Origin: an uncultured Rhodopila sp.
Lineage (GTDB): Bacteria > Pseudomonadota > Alphaproteobacteria > Acetobacterales > Acetobacteraceae
Length of the DNA stretch: 64,000 bases
Assembly (NCBI GenBank): GCA_903932145.1
Contig: CAIZFE010000098.1
Location: forward strand, 124,001-188,000
Direction of reading: 5' to 3'
Below the pieces are notes generated by a model. It saw only the letters and a program-made list of their open reading frames with translations, did no database searches and was not told the origin of the DNA. Below, one piece after another: positions 1 through 8,783 of this stretch. The translations under genes were made by a program, and so were the position numbers. The first letter of the stretch is position 1; each line of letters starts with the position of its first letter.

Positions 1-359
1 CCGGACAGGTCGGTGTGCTTGACCTCATACCCGTCGGGGTTGTTCGGATCGCCCATGATCCATTTCCCGCCCGCGGCCCGCGCCTGTTTGCCGGACACGA
101 TGATGTCGTCCACCCAGAAACCGATATGGTGAATGCCGACGAAATCGACGCCAGTGCCTTGCGCGGCTTCCTCGTCCTTGAAATGCAGGATCGCGAGATT
201 GACAACGCCGTCGGTCAGGAACACGCCTTCGGCCAGCGGGCCATCAAGTTCGGCCACCTCCTCCAGGCCGACGGTGGCTTTGTAGTATTCGGCGGTCTCC
301 CACGGATCGGCGACGCTGAGTGCGACGTGGCGGAGATATCCTTTGCTCTTGACAGTCAT
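1..359 (-). CDS. VOC-family (glyoxalase/dioxygenase-like) protein, C-terminus cut by window edge
   Basis: Reading the minus strand from the ATG at 357-359 gives an open frame to the window edge, starting MTVKSKGYLRHVALSVADP. The residues LRHVALSVADPWETAEYY and, further on, GIHHIGFWVDD are the paired beta-strand signatures of vicinal oxygen chelate folds, where His and Glu ligate a metal. About 119 residues are visible and the C-terminus lies outside the window. A metal-dependent isomerase or dioxygenase role follows from the family; the substrate cannot be read. It is transcribed away from the cassette repeat at 556-764. Confidence 0.8.
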   Translation of the reverse strand, partial: MTVKSKGYLRHVALSVADPWETAEYYKATVGLEEVAELDGPLAEGVFLTDGVVNLAILHFKDEEAAQGTGVDFVGIHHIGFWVDDIIVSGKQARAAGGKWIMGDPNNPDGYEVKHTDLS

Positions 360-555
360 GGCTTGGCTCCCTCGGTTATTGTGGTGGAGGGAGTGTGACT
401 CCGGGTTGCGCAAAAGCGCAAGTTTTGCGGAGCATATCCCATGCCCGAACGCGGCATCGCAATACCCGCTTCTTCCCGGGTAGTTCATCATGTCCGGATG
501 GCGGATTGGCGATAACCGAAGCAGGTTTGCTGTCCAATGACCAATAAGATGGCCA

Positions 556-764
556 GCGTAAACGATTTGTTAATACATTACGGTCAATATGAAGAAGCCG
601 GCGGGATTTCCCCGCCGACTTTAACACCCGGAGGTCGCTATGTTTCAACCAGACGACTTCCTGGCGCTAATGATGGTGATCGTGATCATAAAAGTCAAGA
701 TAATCATCAGAAAACGTTAGGGGAGCGGGTCGGTCCTTCAGGAGGGGCCGGCCCACCCCGGGTG
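556..764 (+). repeat. Small-peptide cassette, copy 1 (209 bp)
   Basis: First of five copies of a 207-209 bp unit in this window; the others lie at 38835, 39403, 40260 and 40761. All share in order: an AT-rich leader containing ACGATTTGTTAAT, a GC-rich hairpin (arms GCCGGCGG and CCGCCGGC; the right arm here has one G-to-A change), a GGAGG ribosome binding site, a 26-codon ORF, and a second long hairpin of the form GGGYCGG...CCGGCCC, ending in CCCCGGGTG. It sits alone between the VOC gene and tyrA, about 38 kb from the other four, so it behaves as an interspersed element. No terminal inverted repeats or target duplication were seen. Confidence 0.9.
640..720 (+). CDS. 26-residue hydrophobic-cationic small peptide (cassette copy 1)
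   Basis: ATG at 640 follows GGAGG by five bases, an ideal ribosome binding site. The peptide begins M-FQPD, then DFLALMMVIVIIKVK, an III stretch and a basic RKR end, so one membrane-length hydrophobic segment carries two interior lysines. The same reading frame is kept in all five cassettes with mostly conservative changes (M/V, I/V, R/K, K/Q), while residues 2-5 differ in every copy. Size, hydrophobicity, basic tail and flanking hairpins resemble type I toxin peptides such as the Ldr, Ibs and TisB groups, but no sequence match is claimed. The function is inferred. Confidence 0.6.
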   Translation: MFQPDDFLALMMVIVIIKVKIIIRKR

Positions 765-862
765 CCCGATGCCTCCAGCTTATGCCGGGGCGAACGGTAG
801 CTCGCCCTGTGTCGCGTGCTTCCTGACAGACCGGCGCAAAACGCCGATCCGTTCGAAGGCTT

Positions 863-1750
863 CTAAACCTGTTTCCGCTCGATCAAACTGCGGCGGATCT
901 TACGCCCGCGTTCGACCTTGTCTTCGATATACGCCGTGTCGCCCCAGCGCACCGCGCGCGCCATGGCCTGCGCGTCTTCCATGAAGCGCTGTAGCATCTC
1001 CAGCAGAGCCTCGCGGTTGTTCAGGAAAATGTCGCGCCACATCACCGGATCCGACGCTGCGATGCGGGTGAAATCGCGGAAGCCGGAGGCGGCAAAGTTC
1101 ACAACTTCCTGGCGGCTTTCGTTGCCCAGATCGTCGGCCGTGCCGCAGATCGTGAACGCAATCAAATGCGGCAGATGCGACACGATCGCCAGAACCCGAT
1201 CATGATGGCTCGGTTCCATCCGCTCGGTCTGCGCGCCGCAGCGCTGCCACAACGCCTCGACCTTGGCGATCGACGCCTCGTCGGTGCCGGGGATGGGGGT
1301 CAGCAGCGTCCAGCGGTTCTGGAACAATTCCACGAAACCGGAATCCGGGCCGGAGTGTTCGGTGCCCGCGATTGGATGCGCCGGCACGAAGTGCACGCCC
1401 GCGGGAACCAGCGGCCCGACATCGCGGATAACCGACTGCTTGGTCGATCCCACGTCCGTCAGAACCGCGCCCGGCATCAGGTGAGGGGCAATCCGAGCGG
1501 CGAGGTCGGCGAAGGCGCCAACGGGGGCGCAGAGCATGACGCAGTCCGCGCCCTCCACGGCCTTCGCCGGGTCCAGTTCCACGCGGTCGGCGAAGCCAAG
1601 CTCCATTACCCGGTCCAAAGTGGCCTGGGTGCGGGCGTTGACGACGATCTCCGCCGCGATGTCGCCGCGTTCGCGTGCGATGCGGGCGACCGACGAACCG
1701 ATCAGTCCGACACCCAGCAGTGCGAGACGCTTGAAGACCGGGTCAGCCAC
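863..1750 (-). CDS. tyrA: Prephenate/arogenate dehydrogenase
   Basis: About 295 residues. It oxidises and decarboxylates prephenate or arogenate in tyrosine synthesis. The N-terminal Rossmann motif is GVGLIG at residues 13-18, and [10 protein letters not shown] is the conserved substrate-binding loop of the TyrA family. I prefer the GTG at 1748-1750, which overlaps the stop codon of upstream hisC by eight bases (GTGGCTGA). A longer frame to 1795 exists but only adds residues encoded inside hisC before the Rossmann strand. It is the third gene of a tightly overlapping operon with a chorismate mutase and hisC. The prephenate versus arogenate preference cannot be decided here. Confidence 0.92.
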   Translation of the reverse strand: MADPVFKRLALLGVGLIGSSVARIARERGDIAAEIVVNARTQATLDRVMELGFADRVELDPAKAVEGADCVMLCAPVGAFADLAARIAPHLMPGAVLTDVGSTKQSVIRDVGPLVPAGVHFVPAHPIAGTEHSGPDSGFVELFQNRWTLLTPIPGTDEASIAKVEALWQRCGAQTERMEPSHHDRVLAIVSHLPHLIAFTICGTADDLGNESRQEVVNFAASGFRDFTRIAASDPVMWRDIFLNNREALLEMLQRFMEDAQAMARAVRWGDTAYIEDKVERGRKIRRSLIERKQV

Positions 1751-2837
1751 GGGCTTGCCGCATGAATTCAGCGAAGCCATCGACCACCAAGCCAACTTCC
1801 TCGGCGGTTCCGACCGTCACGCGCAGGCAGTGCGGCAATCCGTAGCCGGCGACCTTGCGGATAATGATGCCATTGGTGCGCAGAAAGGCGTCGGCGGCGT
1901 TGGCGGCCTCAACCGTTTCCAGCTCGACCAGCACGAAATTGCCTTCGCTTGGCCAGACCTTCAGGCCGGTCGCCGCGATCCCGGCGGCCAGCTTCGGGCG
2001 ATATTCGGCGTTGTGGGCGCAGCCGGCCTCGACCCAACCCGGTTCGGACAGTGCGGCGATGGCGGCAGCCTGTGCGGCGACGGAGACGTTGAACGGCCCT
2101 CGCACCCGGTTAAGCACATCGACAATGGCGGGCGGTGCGTAGCACCAGCCGATGCGCATGCCGCCCAGGCCGTAGATTTTGGAAAATGTCCGTGTCATCA
2201 CCGTGTTGTCGGTGGCATCGACCAGCTTCACGCCGGCGTCGTAGGCCGGATGGGTGACGTATTCCGCATAGGCGGAATCCAGCACCAGCAACACTTCGGG
2301 CGGCAGCGCGGCGCGGAATCGGGCGATATCATCGGCCGGCAGCATCGAACCGGTGGGGTTGTTCGGATTGGCGATGAACATCAGTCGGGTGGCCGGCGAC
2401 ACCGCCGCCAGCATCGCGTCCAGGTCAGTGGTCAGGTTGCGTTCGGGAACCTTGATCACCCGGCTGCCAGCGTAGGTGCCAGCGATGTAGTAGATGGAGA
2501 ACCCGTGCTCGGACATGACGATGTCTCGCCCCGGGCCGCCATAGGACAGGCAGAACTGATACAGCAGGTCGTCCGAACCGGCGCCGCAAACGATGCGGGC
2601 AGGGTCCAGGCCCCAGCGCTTGCCGATGGCCTCGCGTAACTTATCGGCGCCGCCGTCGGGGTAACGATACGACCCCTCGGCCGCGGCCGCGATCGCGGCA
2701 CGGGCTGACGGAGGGACCCCGAAAGCGCCCTCGTTGGACGACAGCTTCACGGTGCGGTTAGCACCGGGCAGTTCCGATTCACCGGCGACATACGGGTGGA
2801 TGGTCAGGATTTCCGGGCGAGGCGACGGGCTGGTCAT
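1743..2837 (-). CDS. hisC: Histidinol-phosphate / aromatic aminotransferase
   Basis: 364 residues, the usual length for a class II-fold HisC. NPNNPTG at residues 157-163 and [14 protein letters not shown] with the PLP-binding lysine at residue 220 are diagnostic. The gene overlaps the chorismate mutase stop by four bases (ATGA) and is followed by tyrA with an eight-base overlap. Position between chorismate mutase and tyrA suggests that this copy transaminates aromatic keto acids (prephenate or phenylpyruvate), as broad HisC enzymes do, perhaps in addition to histidinol phosphate. That split of function is inference; the fold and cofactor use are secure. Confidence 0.93.
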   Translation of the reverse strand: MTSPSPRPEILTIHPYVAGESELPGANRTVKLSSNEGAFGVPPSARAAIAAAAEGSYRYPDGGADKLREAIGKRWGLDPARIVCGAGSDDLLYQFCLSYGGPGRDIVMSEHGFSIYYIAGTYAGSRVIKVPERNLTTDLDAMLAAVSPATRLMFIANPNNPTGSMLPADDIARFRAALPPEVLLVLDSAYAEYVTHPAYDAGVKLVDATDNTVMTRTFSKIYGLGGMRIGWCYAPPAIVDVLNRVRGPFNVSVAAQAAAIAALSEPGWVEAGCAHNAEYRPKLAAGIAATGLKVWPSEGNFVLVELETVEAANAADAFLRTNGIIIRKVAGYGLPHCLRVTVGTAEEVGLVVDGFAEFMRQARG

Positions 2838-3733
2838 CGGGCCACCCCCCCGACAGGAACCGCATAGCTACCCAGCACCACCGGCTGGCGCAGGACGACA
2901 CCCAGACGCAACAGCCTTGCGTCGTCGTCGGCGAGATACCCCTCGACCTCGACCAACACATTGGCGACCGGCGATCCCGGCCGGCGGACCAGCACCATTG
3001 TTTCCGGCTTCAAACCCGCCGTCGTCAGTTCCCCGGACAGACGCGCCCGGCTGACCTCGCTATCGCACTCCATGCCCAGAAACGACCGGTCGTCGCCGCT
3101 GGCATCGGGGGCGGTCGATGCCACCACAATCGCTTGCGTGTTCGGTGCGCCGTCGGGACGCGGCTTCCAGAATGGCAAACGCCCGATGATGTGCAGGCGA
3201 GGCTCGTGATGCAGCAGAGCGACCCACCAGCTATCGGTTTCCGATGGGTAAGGCAGCACGGCGACAGAGGCGAGGCCCTGGCTGACATCCACCAAAGCCT
3301 GGCCGGCACTGGTGGTGCTGCGCAACGGCGTCAACGCGCCGAAATGTTCGCGCGCCAACTGGGTGAACGTGGCCCCGGGATCGGAGTCGCACACCGCCAG
3401 CGAAAAGCCGCCTTGCATCGACGTCGTGCCAGCCAGCAGTTCCCGCCAGATGCGCACCAGCGAAACCGGCGGCAGGCTGCCGCGATGCCGAGCCAGCAGG
3501 CGACGCACGATCGAGGCTTCGCGGCCCGGCCGAAACGCCGCTGGCTTGCCGGAACGCGCCACGTACTCAACGATTTCCGCGCGTTGCATCAGCAAATCAT
3601 GGACCGTGTTATCGATCCGATCGAGTTCCGCCCGCAAGGCAGGCAAACCACCGGTGCGCCAACCATCCTGCGGAGGCGGTTCCTCCGTCATGGGGACAGG
3701 CGCGGCATCGACTATGGAAACGGAGCTGGACAT
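2834..3733 (-). CDS. Chorismate mutase with a prephenate-dehydratase-like C-terminal domain
   Basis: 299 residues. Residues ~28-100 look like an AroQ-type chorismate mutase: [20 protein letters not shown], then [13 protein letters not shown] and IWRELL. The remaining ~190 residues have the arrangement of a prephenate dehydratase ([12 protein letters not shown] resembles the substrate-lobe start) followed by an ACT-like end, but I do not see the catalytic Thr-Arg-Phe motif of active dehydratases. The protein may therefore be a mutase with a degenerate, perhaps regulatory, second domain. First gene of the operon with hisC and tyrA; metX is transcribed divergently from the 136-bp gap. The mutase assignment is firm and the C-terminal role is inferred. 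Confidence 0.82.
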   Translation of the reverse strand: MSSSVSIVDAAPVPMTEEPPPQDGWRTGGLPALRAELDRIDNTVHDLLMQRAEIVEYVARSGKPAAFRPGREASIVRRLLARHRGSLPPVSLVRIWRELLAGTTSMQGGFSLAVCDSDPGATFTQLAREHFGALTPLRSTTSAGQALVDVSQGLASVAVLPYPSETDSWWVALLHHEPRLHIIGRLPFWKPRPDGAPNTQAIVVASTAPDASGDDRSFLGMECDSEVSRARLSGELTTAGLKPETMVLVRRPGSPVANVLVEVEGYLADDDARLLRLGVVLRQPVVLGSYAVPVGGVAR

Positions 3734-3869
3734 CGTTCTCGCCGTTAAGGAACGGCAGACTTAGCGGATGCGCACCGGTCTGCAAACCCATTCGCGAGAC
3801 CGGGCTTACCGATCAGTATTTCGACGCCCCGTTGCGAGCCGCATCCGCAGGTCCTATTCAATCGTCGCA

Positions 3870-5048
3870 ATGGATCAGCCAGCGACATGCGCCGACCCGG
3901 CCCACTCCCACGTCACGTTCGACGACGGGATTGTGCTGGAGTGTGGGAACACCTTGAGGCGCCATACGGTCGCGTTCCGCACCTATGGCACCCTGAACGC
4001 CGACCGTTCCAACGCGGTTCTGGTGTGTCATGCGCTGACCGGCGACCAGTATGTCGCCGAGGAACATCCCATTACTGGCAAGCCGGGATGGTGGGACAAT
4101 GTCGTCGGGCCGGGGTGTCCGGTGGATACGGAGCGGTTTTTCGTCATTTGTCCCAATGTGTTAGGCGGCTGCATGGGCAGCACAGGGCCGTTGAGCAACC
4201 GGGAACTGCCGGATGGCACCGAGTCGGACGAACCCTGGGGCACCGAGTTCCCGCCGGTCACGATTCGCGACATGGTGCGCGCGCAAAAACGCCTGATCGA
4301 GCACCTGGGGATCGAGCGGCTGTTTGCCGTCCTGGGTGGCTCCATGGGTGGCATGCAGGTGTTGCAGTGGGCGGCGTCGTATCCGGATGCCGTTTTCGCG
4401 GCGTTGCCGATCGCCACCGCCGCTTATCACACTGCCCAGAACATCGCGTTTCATGAGGTCGGGCGTCAGGCGATATTCGCCGATCCGGACTGGCTGAACG
4501 GCCAGTACTGGCGAACCGGCCGCATTCCGGCGCGCGGATTGGCGGTAGCCAGGATGTGCGCGCATATCACCTATCTGTCCGAGGAAGCACTGACCCGCAA
4601 ATTCGGCCGCCGTTTGCAGAATGCGCCCAAGGACAGCACCGAGGCGATCAACCTGTTCGGGGAAATGTTCGAGGTCGAGAGCTACCTGCGGCACCAGGGC
4701 AGCACCTTCGTGCAGCGGTTCGACGCCAACAGCTATCTGACGATCACCCGGGCGATGGATTATTTCGATCTGGCCGCCGATTGCGGCGGCGATCTGACGG
4801 CGGCGTTCAAGGGCACACAGACGCGGTTCTTGCTGGCCTCGTTCACCTCCGACTGGTTGTTCCCGACCACGCAAAGCCGGTCGGTGGCGCGGGCGCTGAA
4901 CCGGGCAGGGGCCAACGTGTCGTTCGTGGAATTCCCGACTGACAAGGGGCACGACGCGTTTCTGTTGGAGGAGCCGGACTTTCATCGCACGCTGGCCGGG
5001 TTCCTGCGCGGATGCGCGGCGCATGCCGGATTGGGTGTTTTCTCATGA
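3870..5048 (+). CDS. metX: Homoserine O-acetyltransferase (MetX)
   Basis: About 392 residues from the ATG at 3870. It transfers an acyl group to homoserine, the first committed step of methionine synthesis. Alpha/beta-hydrolase fold: nucleophile elbow LGGSMGGMQ with Ser158, Asp in SDWLFPT and His in [10 protein letters not shown] complete the triad. The frame stays open to 3768, but the extra 34 residues precede the conserved [10 protein letters not shown] start of the family, so I chose 3870; neither start has a clear Shine-Dalgarno. The stop overlaps metW by four bases. Acetyl versus succinyl donor cannot be read with certainty. Confidence 0.93.
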   Translation: MDQPATCADPAHSHVTFDDGIVLECGNTLRRHTVAFRTYGTLNADRSNAVLVCHALTGDQYVAEEHPITGKPGWWDNVVGPGCPVDTERFFVICPNVLGGCMGSTGPLSNRELPDGTESDEPWGTEFPPVTIRDMVRAQKRLIEHLGIERLFAVLGGSMGGMQVLQWAASYPDAVFAALPIATAAYHTAQNIAFHEVGRQAIFADPDWLNGQYWRTGRIPARGLAVARMCAHITYLSEEALTRKFGRRLQNAPKDSTEAINLFGEMFEVESYLRHQGSTFVQRFDANSYLTITRAMDYFDLAADCGGDLTAAFKGTQTRFLLASFTSDWLFPTTQSRSVARALNRAGANVSFVEFPTDKGHDAFLLEEPDFHRTLAGFLRGCAAHAGLGVFS

Positions 5049-5683
5049 GCACGCTCGATCCGGTTCGCTTCCTGGCGAAGAACATGCGTGTCGATCTGGC
5101 CCTGATCGCCGGGATGATCGCCCCGGGGACACGGGTTTTAGACATCGGCTGCGGCGATGGAACGCTGATCGATCACCTGTTCAAAACCAAGAACTGTGAC
5201 GCGCGCGGTATCGAGATCGACATGGGCGAGGTGACCCACGCGGTCGCCTATGGCTTGCCGGTGATGCACGGCGATGCCGATACCGATTTGGCGTACTACC
5301 CCGATAATGCATTCGATTACGTGGTGCTGTCCCGAGCGTTACAGGCGGTGGAGCGGCCGAGGGAGGTTTTGCAGCAGATGCTGCGGATCGGCACGCGCGC
5401 GGTCGTCAGCTTCCCGAATTTTGGCCACTGGCTGGTGCGCTGGCAGTTGCTGTCCACCGGTCGCATGCCGGTGAACGCGACCTGGGATCGGCCTTGGCAC
5501 GAGACTCCGAACATCCATCCCTGCACGATCCGCGATTTTTTCGTGCTGTGCGAGGAAGAGGGTTACGTTGTGGAGCGCTGGCTCGCGGCCGACGATGCCG
5601 GCCGGCGCGGCCCGTGGCGGCGATTCCTGCGATTGGCCAATTTGTTCGGAGAGCAAGGCGTGTTCTTGCTGCGACGCCGATAG
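5045..5683 (+). CDS. metW: Methionine biosynthesis protein MetW
   Basis: 212 residues from the ATG overlapping the metX stop (ATGA), which implies translational coupling. [15 protein letters not shown] is the SAM-binding motif I of class I methyltransferase folds, and the tail [23 protein letters not shown] is typical of MetW. The family is almost always encoded beside metX and is thought to activate or partner the acyltransferase rather than methylate. A longer frame from 5012 would start inside metX and is not needed. Confidence 0.93.
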   Translation: MSTLDPVRFLAKNMRVDLALIAGMIAPGTRVLDIGCGDGTLIDHLFKTKNCDARGIEIDMGEVTHAVAYGLPVMHGDADTDLAYYPDNAFDYVVLSRALQAVERPREVLQQMLRIGTRAVVSFPNFGHWLVRWQLLSTGRMPVNATWDRPWHETPNIHPCTIRDFFVLCEEEGYVVERWLAADDAGRRGPWRRFLRLANLFGEQGVFLLRRR

Positions 5684-5693
5684 GCCTGTTGCC

Positions 5694-6707
5694 GTGACCG
5701 TTCGGGGCCTGCGCCGTATCGACGCCCTCGCTGCTCGGGCACCGGCGCGGCGCCGATGGCGGATTCGTGTCGCCGTTCTGGTGTCGGTTCTGATTCATGC
5801 GCTGATCGGCGTGGTCCTGCTGGTGACGATCAGGCACGAGCCAAAGGAAGAAATGTTACCGCCTCCATCGGCGGTGACGATGGTGTTCGATGGGGGCCGT
5901 AAGGCCGGCCCGACACTGCCCAGTCCGTCGCTACCGATGCCGCCGCCGGCGCCCCCTTTGGCGCCCCCTCCGGCTCCGACCGCCGCGCCGCCGCAGCCGG
6001 TCGCCCCACCGGTGCAGCAGCAGGCACAGCCGGTCGCGCCGCCTCCGCCGGAGGCCGTCGAACCTGAAACGGCACCGCCGCCCCCGCCCCCGCCGCCTCC
6101 GATGGAAGCGGAGCCGGCGCCACAACCTCGGCCGCAGCAGCCGAAGCAGGCGTTGGTGACCAAGCCGCCCCCGGCCCCGAAGCCGCCGGCGCCGCCAAAG
6201 CCGTCCGATTTCCCGGCGCCGATGAATTTCAGCTTCGGGCCGACCGGTCCCAAGGTTCCCGTGCAGGCAGCGCCGGCCCAGCACGCCGCGAAAGCGCATT
6301 TCCCCGGCACCATTGATATGTCGATGGGGCCGGCTTCACCGGGTGAGGCGAATGCGACTCCGTTTGGCGACCGTGAAGACGCGGCCGTGGCGGACTGGCG
6401 CAACGCGCTCAGCCGGTGGGTGTCCGAACACGCCTACTATCCGCCGCAGGCGATCCGCGACCTGCAGGAGGGCGACGCGAAGGTGCATGTCATCGTGCTG
6501 CCGAACGGCAAGGTGAAGGAAGTCGAGTTGATCGGCCGTTCGGGATCCGTATGGCTGGACATGGGCCTGGTGGCGCTGTTTCGCGACCAGCACATTCCGC
6601 CGCTGCCGTCCGGTGAGACGGATCCGGTCGAGTTCAATTTCACGATGCATTATATTCTGCAAATCATGCAGTCGGGCGGAGGCGGGGGCATGCGCTTCGG
6701 GCGGTGA
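5694..6707 (+). CDS. TonB/TolA-like energy-transducer protein
   Basis: 337 residues from a GTG at 5694, eleven bases after the metW stop. It has an N-terminal basic segment, one membrane helix (VAVLVSVLIHALIGVVLLV, ~residues 23-41), a long Pro/Ala-rich linker typical of periplasm-spanning TonB or TolA proteins, and a C-terminal TonB-like domain (VHVIVLPNGKVKEVELIGRS, ~residues 265-284). It would couple inner-membrane proton-motive force to an outer-membrane receptor or structure. No exbB/exbD or receptor is adjacent, so the partner is unknown. The linker is low complexity and creates several spurious overlapping frames. Confidence 0.8.
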   Translation: MTVRGLRRIDALAARAPARRRWRIRVAVLVSVLIHALIGVVLLVTIRHEPKEEMLPPPSAVTMVFDGGRKAGPTLPSPSLPMPPPAPPLAPPPAPTAAPPQPVAPPVQQQAQPVAPPPPEAVEPETAPPPPPPPPPMEAEPAPQPRPQQPKQALVTKPPPAPKPPAPPKPSDFPAPMNFSFGPTGPKVPVQAAPAQHAAKAHFPGTIDMSMGPASPGEANATPFGDREDAAVADWRNALSRWVSEHAYYPPQAIRDLQEGDAKVHVIVLPNGKVKEVELIGRSGSVWLDMGLVALFRDQHIPPLPSGETDPVEFNFTMHYILQIMQSGGGGGMRFGR

Positions 6708-6857
6708 GGGTGGGCGATTGCGTGGAACGCAATGGCAGGCGACGGAAATATCTTGGACCTCGGCCTGCGCCACTTGTCCCGGCAGCCAATAGCGGCAGAC
6801 TGCTGACCTTACGTCCGAGGGCAAACCCGGCGGAGAAAAAAAGCGGAGGACAGCACC

Positions 6858-7634
6858 ATGCAACCCAACCCCATGCGCGCGGCCCTGAAACGCGGGGAAC
6901 CGCAAATCGGCACCTGGCTCACCCTGGTGCGCAACCCCGCCATCCTGTCGCTGATGCAAGCCGCCGGCCTCGACTTCGCCCGCGTGGACATGGAGCATAC
7001 CGCGCTGACCATCGAAGCCATCGCCGACCTGGCGGTGCTGTCCCGCGCGCTGAATTTTCCGATCGCCGTTCGGCCGCCCAAGGCGAACAGGGAGTGGATC
7101 ACCCGCCTGCTCGATGTCGGCGTCTGGAATCTGCACTGCCCGCAGGTCGAGAACGCCGCCCATGCCAAGGAGATCGTGGCCTGCTCCCGCTACGCGCCGT
7201 TGGGATTGCGCGGCAATGGCGGCCTGAGCGCCGCGACTGACTTCGACGGGTCGCTGTCCGTGTCGGATCGCCGCACGCATGCCAACCGGGAGGTGTTCGT
7301 CACGGTGATGTTCGAGACCGCCCGCGCCTTTGACGACCTGGACGCGATCGCCGCCATGCCGGGTATCGACGCGCTGACGATCGGGCCGGCCGATCTGGCC
7401 CAGGACCTTGGCGTGTTCGGGGCGCCGGAGCAGGCAAAGGTGCTGGACGCACACCGCGACCGCGTGCTCGCCGCCTGCCGCAAACATGGGAAAGTGTGCG
7501 CCATGCTGGTGGGCAGCTTCGAGGAGATGCAGCGCTGGAAGGACGCCGGCGCGCTGCTGTTGGCCTACTCCAGCGACGCCGACGTGCTGTATCGCGGTTA
7601 CAGCGCGGCGATGAAGCAGATCAAGGGCGAGTAG
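6858..7634 (+). CDS. HpcH/HpaI aldolase family protein
   Basis: 258 residues, preceded by GGAGGA nine bases before the ATG. IGTWLTLVRNPAILSLMQAAGLDFARVDMEH is the family N-terminus, with an acidic metal ligand in VDMEHT, and LTIGPADLAQDLG carries the conserved second acidic cluster. Members are class II (metal-dependent) aldolases that cleave 2-keto-3-deoxy or 4-hydroxy-2-oxo acids to pyruvate or similar. The substrate cannot be determined. The gene stands alone between the TonB-like gene and a divergent HTH/nucleotidyltransferase pair. Confidence 0.88.
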   Translation: MQPNPMRAALKRGEPQIGTWLTLVRNPAILSLMQAAGLDFARVDMEHTALTIEAIADLAVLSRALNFPIAVRPPKANREWITRLLDVGVWNLHCPQVENAAHAKEIVACSRYAPLGLRGNGGLSAATDFDGSLSVSDRRTHANREVFVTVMFETARAFDDLDAIAAMPGIDALTIGPADLAQDLGVFGAPEQAKVLDAHRDRVLAACRKHGKVCAMLVGSFEEMQRWKDAGALLLAYSSDADVLYRGYSAAMKQIKGE

Positions 7635-7651
7635 CGGCTTCCTCCAAGCGA

Positions 7652-8104
7652 TTACATCGCCTCCGAAACATGAAATTTTGCCAGGCCACCCAATTGGGCG
7701 CGTGTGACGGCGGCGCGCAACGTCTGAAACAGCGCCGGATCGGTGAGTGCCAAGTCCGGCGCCGGCCCCGTTCGCACGAAATCGAGGAAATCCCGCAAGC
7801 CTTCCCGGTTCCGTGCTTTCACCATCCGGCCCACCACTGGCACGCCGCGCTCATATTCCAGCAGGTTTCCGACCAGGGACACCCAGCGATCTCGGGTCAT
7901 CGCGGGCCGATCGTCCAGGCCCGAAGCCAGGGCGCGCGATGCCAACAGGATCGGCCGCGGAACCGCATGTGTGCTGGCCTCGTAATAGGCGAGCATGCGC
8001 TCGCTGATGCCGAGTTCCTTCGCGGCGGTGGGTGGCGAAAGTTTGGCGGCCCTGCGCCAGCGGCGGAGCGCCAGTGCGCCTTCCATGCCTGGTTTGGCTT
8101 GCAT
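7652..8104 (-). CDS. Small HTH (XRE-like) protein
   Basis: 150 residues. The N-terminal third reads as a helix-turn-helix: MEGALALRRWRRAAKLSP, then AAKELGISERMLAYYEAS, with the usual LGIS turn. The C-terminal half has no motif I recognise. It is transcribed divergently from a nucleotidyltransferase-like gene at 8177, with only 72 bp between the starts, so it could regulate the pair in the way HTH antitoxins do. That pairing is inference. An internal ATG seven residues in is an alternative start. Confidence 0.65.
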   Translation of the reverse strand: MQAKPGMEGALALRRWRRAAKLSPPTAAKELGISERMLAYYEASTHAVPRPILLASRALASGLDDRPAMTRDRWVSLVGNLLEYERGVPVVGRMVKARNREGLRDFLDFVRTGPAPDLALTDPALFQTLRAAVTRAQLGGLAKFHVSEAM

Positions 8105-8176
8105 GACTCTGAAACCTTGCTACCGCGCCTGTGATGCTTCAGTTTCCTGCAACCATTGCAGGGATTTTTTTCCAAC

Positions 8177-8734
8177 ATGGCATTGGATGCAGACCAACTC
8201 AAGGATCTATTGGCCGCGATTGACCGTCATCTGGTTGCGCCAGCGTCGATATGCCTGATTGGCAGTGGCGCAACAATCCTGCTCGGCCAGTTGGCGCGGC
8301 AGACCGACGACATCGATGTCTGGGCGCGCGCAAGTCGTGTTTCCCTGGCGGATCTGCGCCAAGCGGCGGTGGCGGCCGGGTGTGACTTCGACCCTCGGGA
8401 CGAACGGCCACGCGTGCCGTATTTGCAAATCGTGCACCCGGGGATTGTTCAAGTCCCCGGATGGAACGCGGCGAAGCGCGCATTCCTGGGCGAACCAGAG
8501 CGGGAGGTCTGGCGCGGCAACAAACTGACGGTGACGGTGCCTCCGCCGCATGTTCTTGTGGCTTCAAAGCTGCTGCGCGGCGAAGACCGGGATTTCGAGG
8601 ATTGCTTCTGGTTGATCGCCGCGCATACGATCGACGCGGCGGCTGTGACAGCGGCCGTGAAGGCGTTACCAAAGGCGCAGCGTGGGATAGCGATGGAGAA
8701 TTGGAAGATACTGTCTCTGATGCGGCCTGAGTAA
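8177..8734 (+). CDS. Nucleotidyltransferase-like (DUF6036/AbiEii-like) protein
   Basis: About 185 residues from ATG 8177; an upstream TTG at 8156 is possible. ICLIGSGATILLG followed by QTDDIDVWA matches the GG/GS...DxD layout of nucleotidyltransferase-fold proteins grouped with DUF6036 and AbiEii toxins, here with a Gly-Ser and an Asp-Ile-Asp. The middle holds LVASKLLRGEDRDFEDC, a second conserved piece of that group where Lys and a downstream Asp are retained. Together with the divergent HTH gene it may form a toxin-antitoxin-like pair; the substrate is not known. Confidence 0.65.
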   Translation: MALDADQLKDLLAAIDRHLVAPASICLIGSGATILLGQLARQTDDIDVWARASRVSLADLRQAAVAAGCDFDPRDERPRVPYLQIVHPGIVQVPGWNAAKRAFLGEPEREVWRGNKLTVTVPPPHVLVASKLLRGEDRDFEDCFWLIAAHTIDAAAVTAAVKALPKAQRGIAMENWKILSLMRPE

Positions 8735-8783
8735 CGCGAAGGGTGCGGATGAAAGCCGGCGGCGTGCGATAGCGTGGTTGGTT

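Noticed and set aside
537-800. 87-residue plus-strand ORF across cassette 1, and similar frames across the other cassettes (39396-39920)
   Set aside because: They run through the hairpins in a frame different from the peptide, lack a ribosome binding site and are not conserved to the end in all copies.
3734-3869. SAM-type riboswitch upstream of metX
   Set aside because: metX genes in Alphaproteobacteria are often controlled by SAM-II or similar aptamers, but no matching conserved core is present in the 136-bp gap.
5931-6299. Arg- or Gly-rich frames in the TonB-like gene
   Set aside because: Products of the Pro/Ala-coding low-complexity linker read in other frames.
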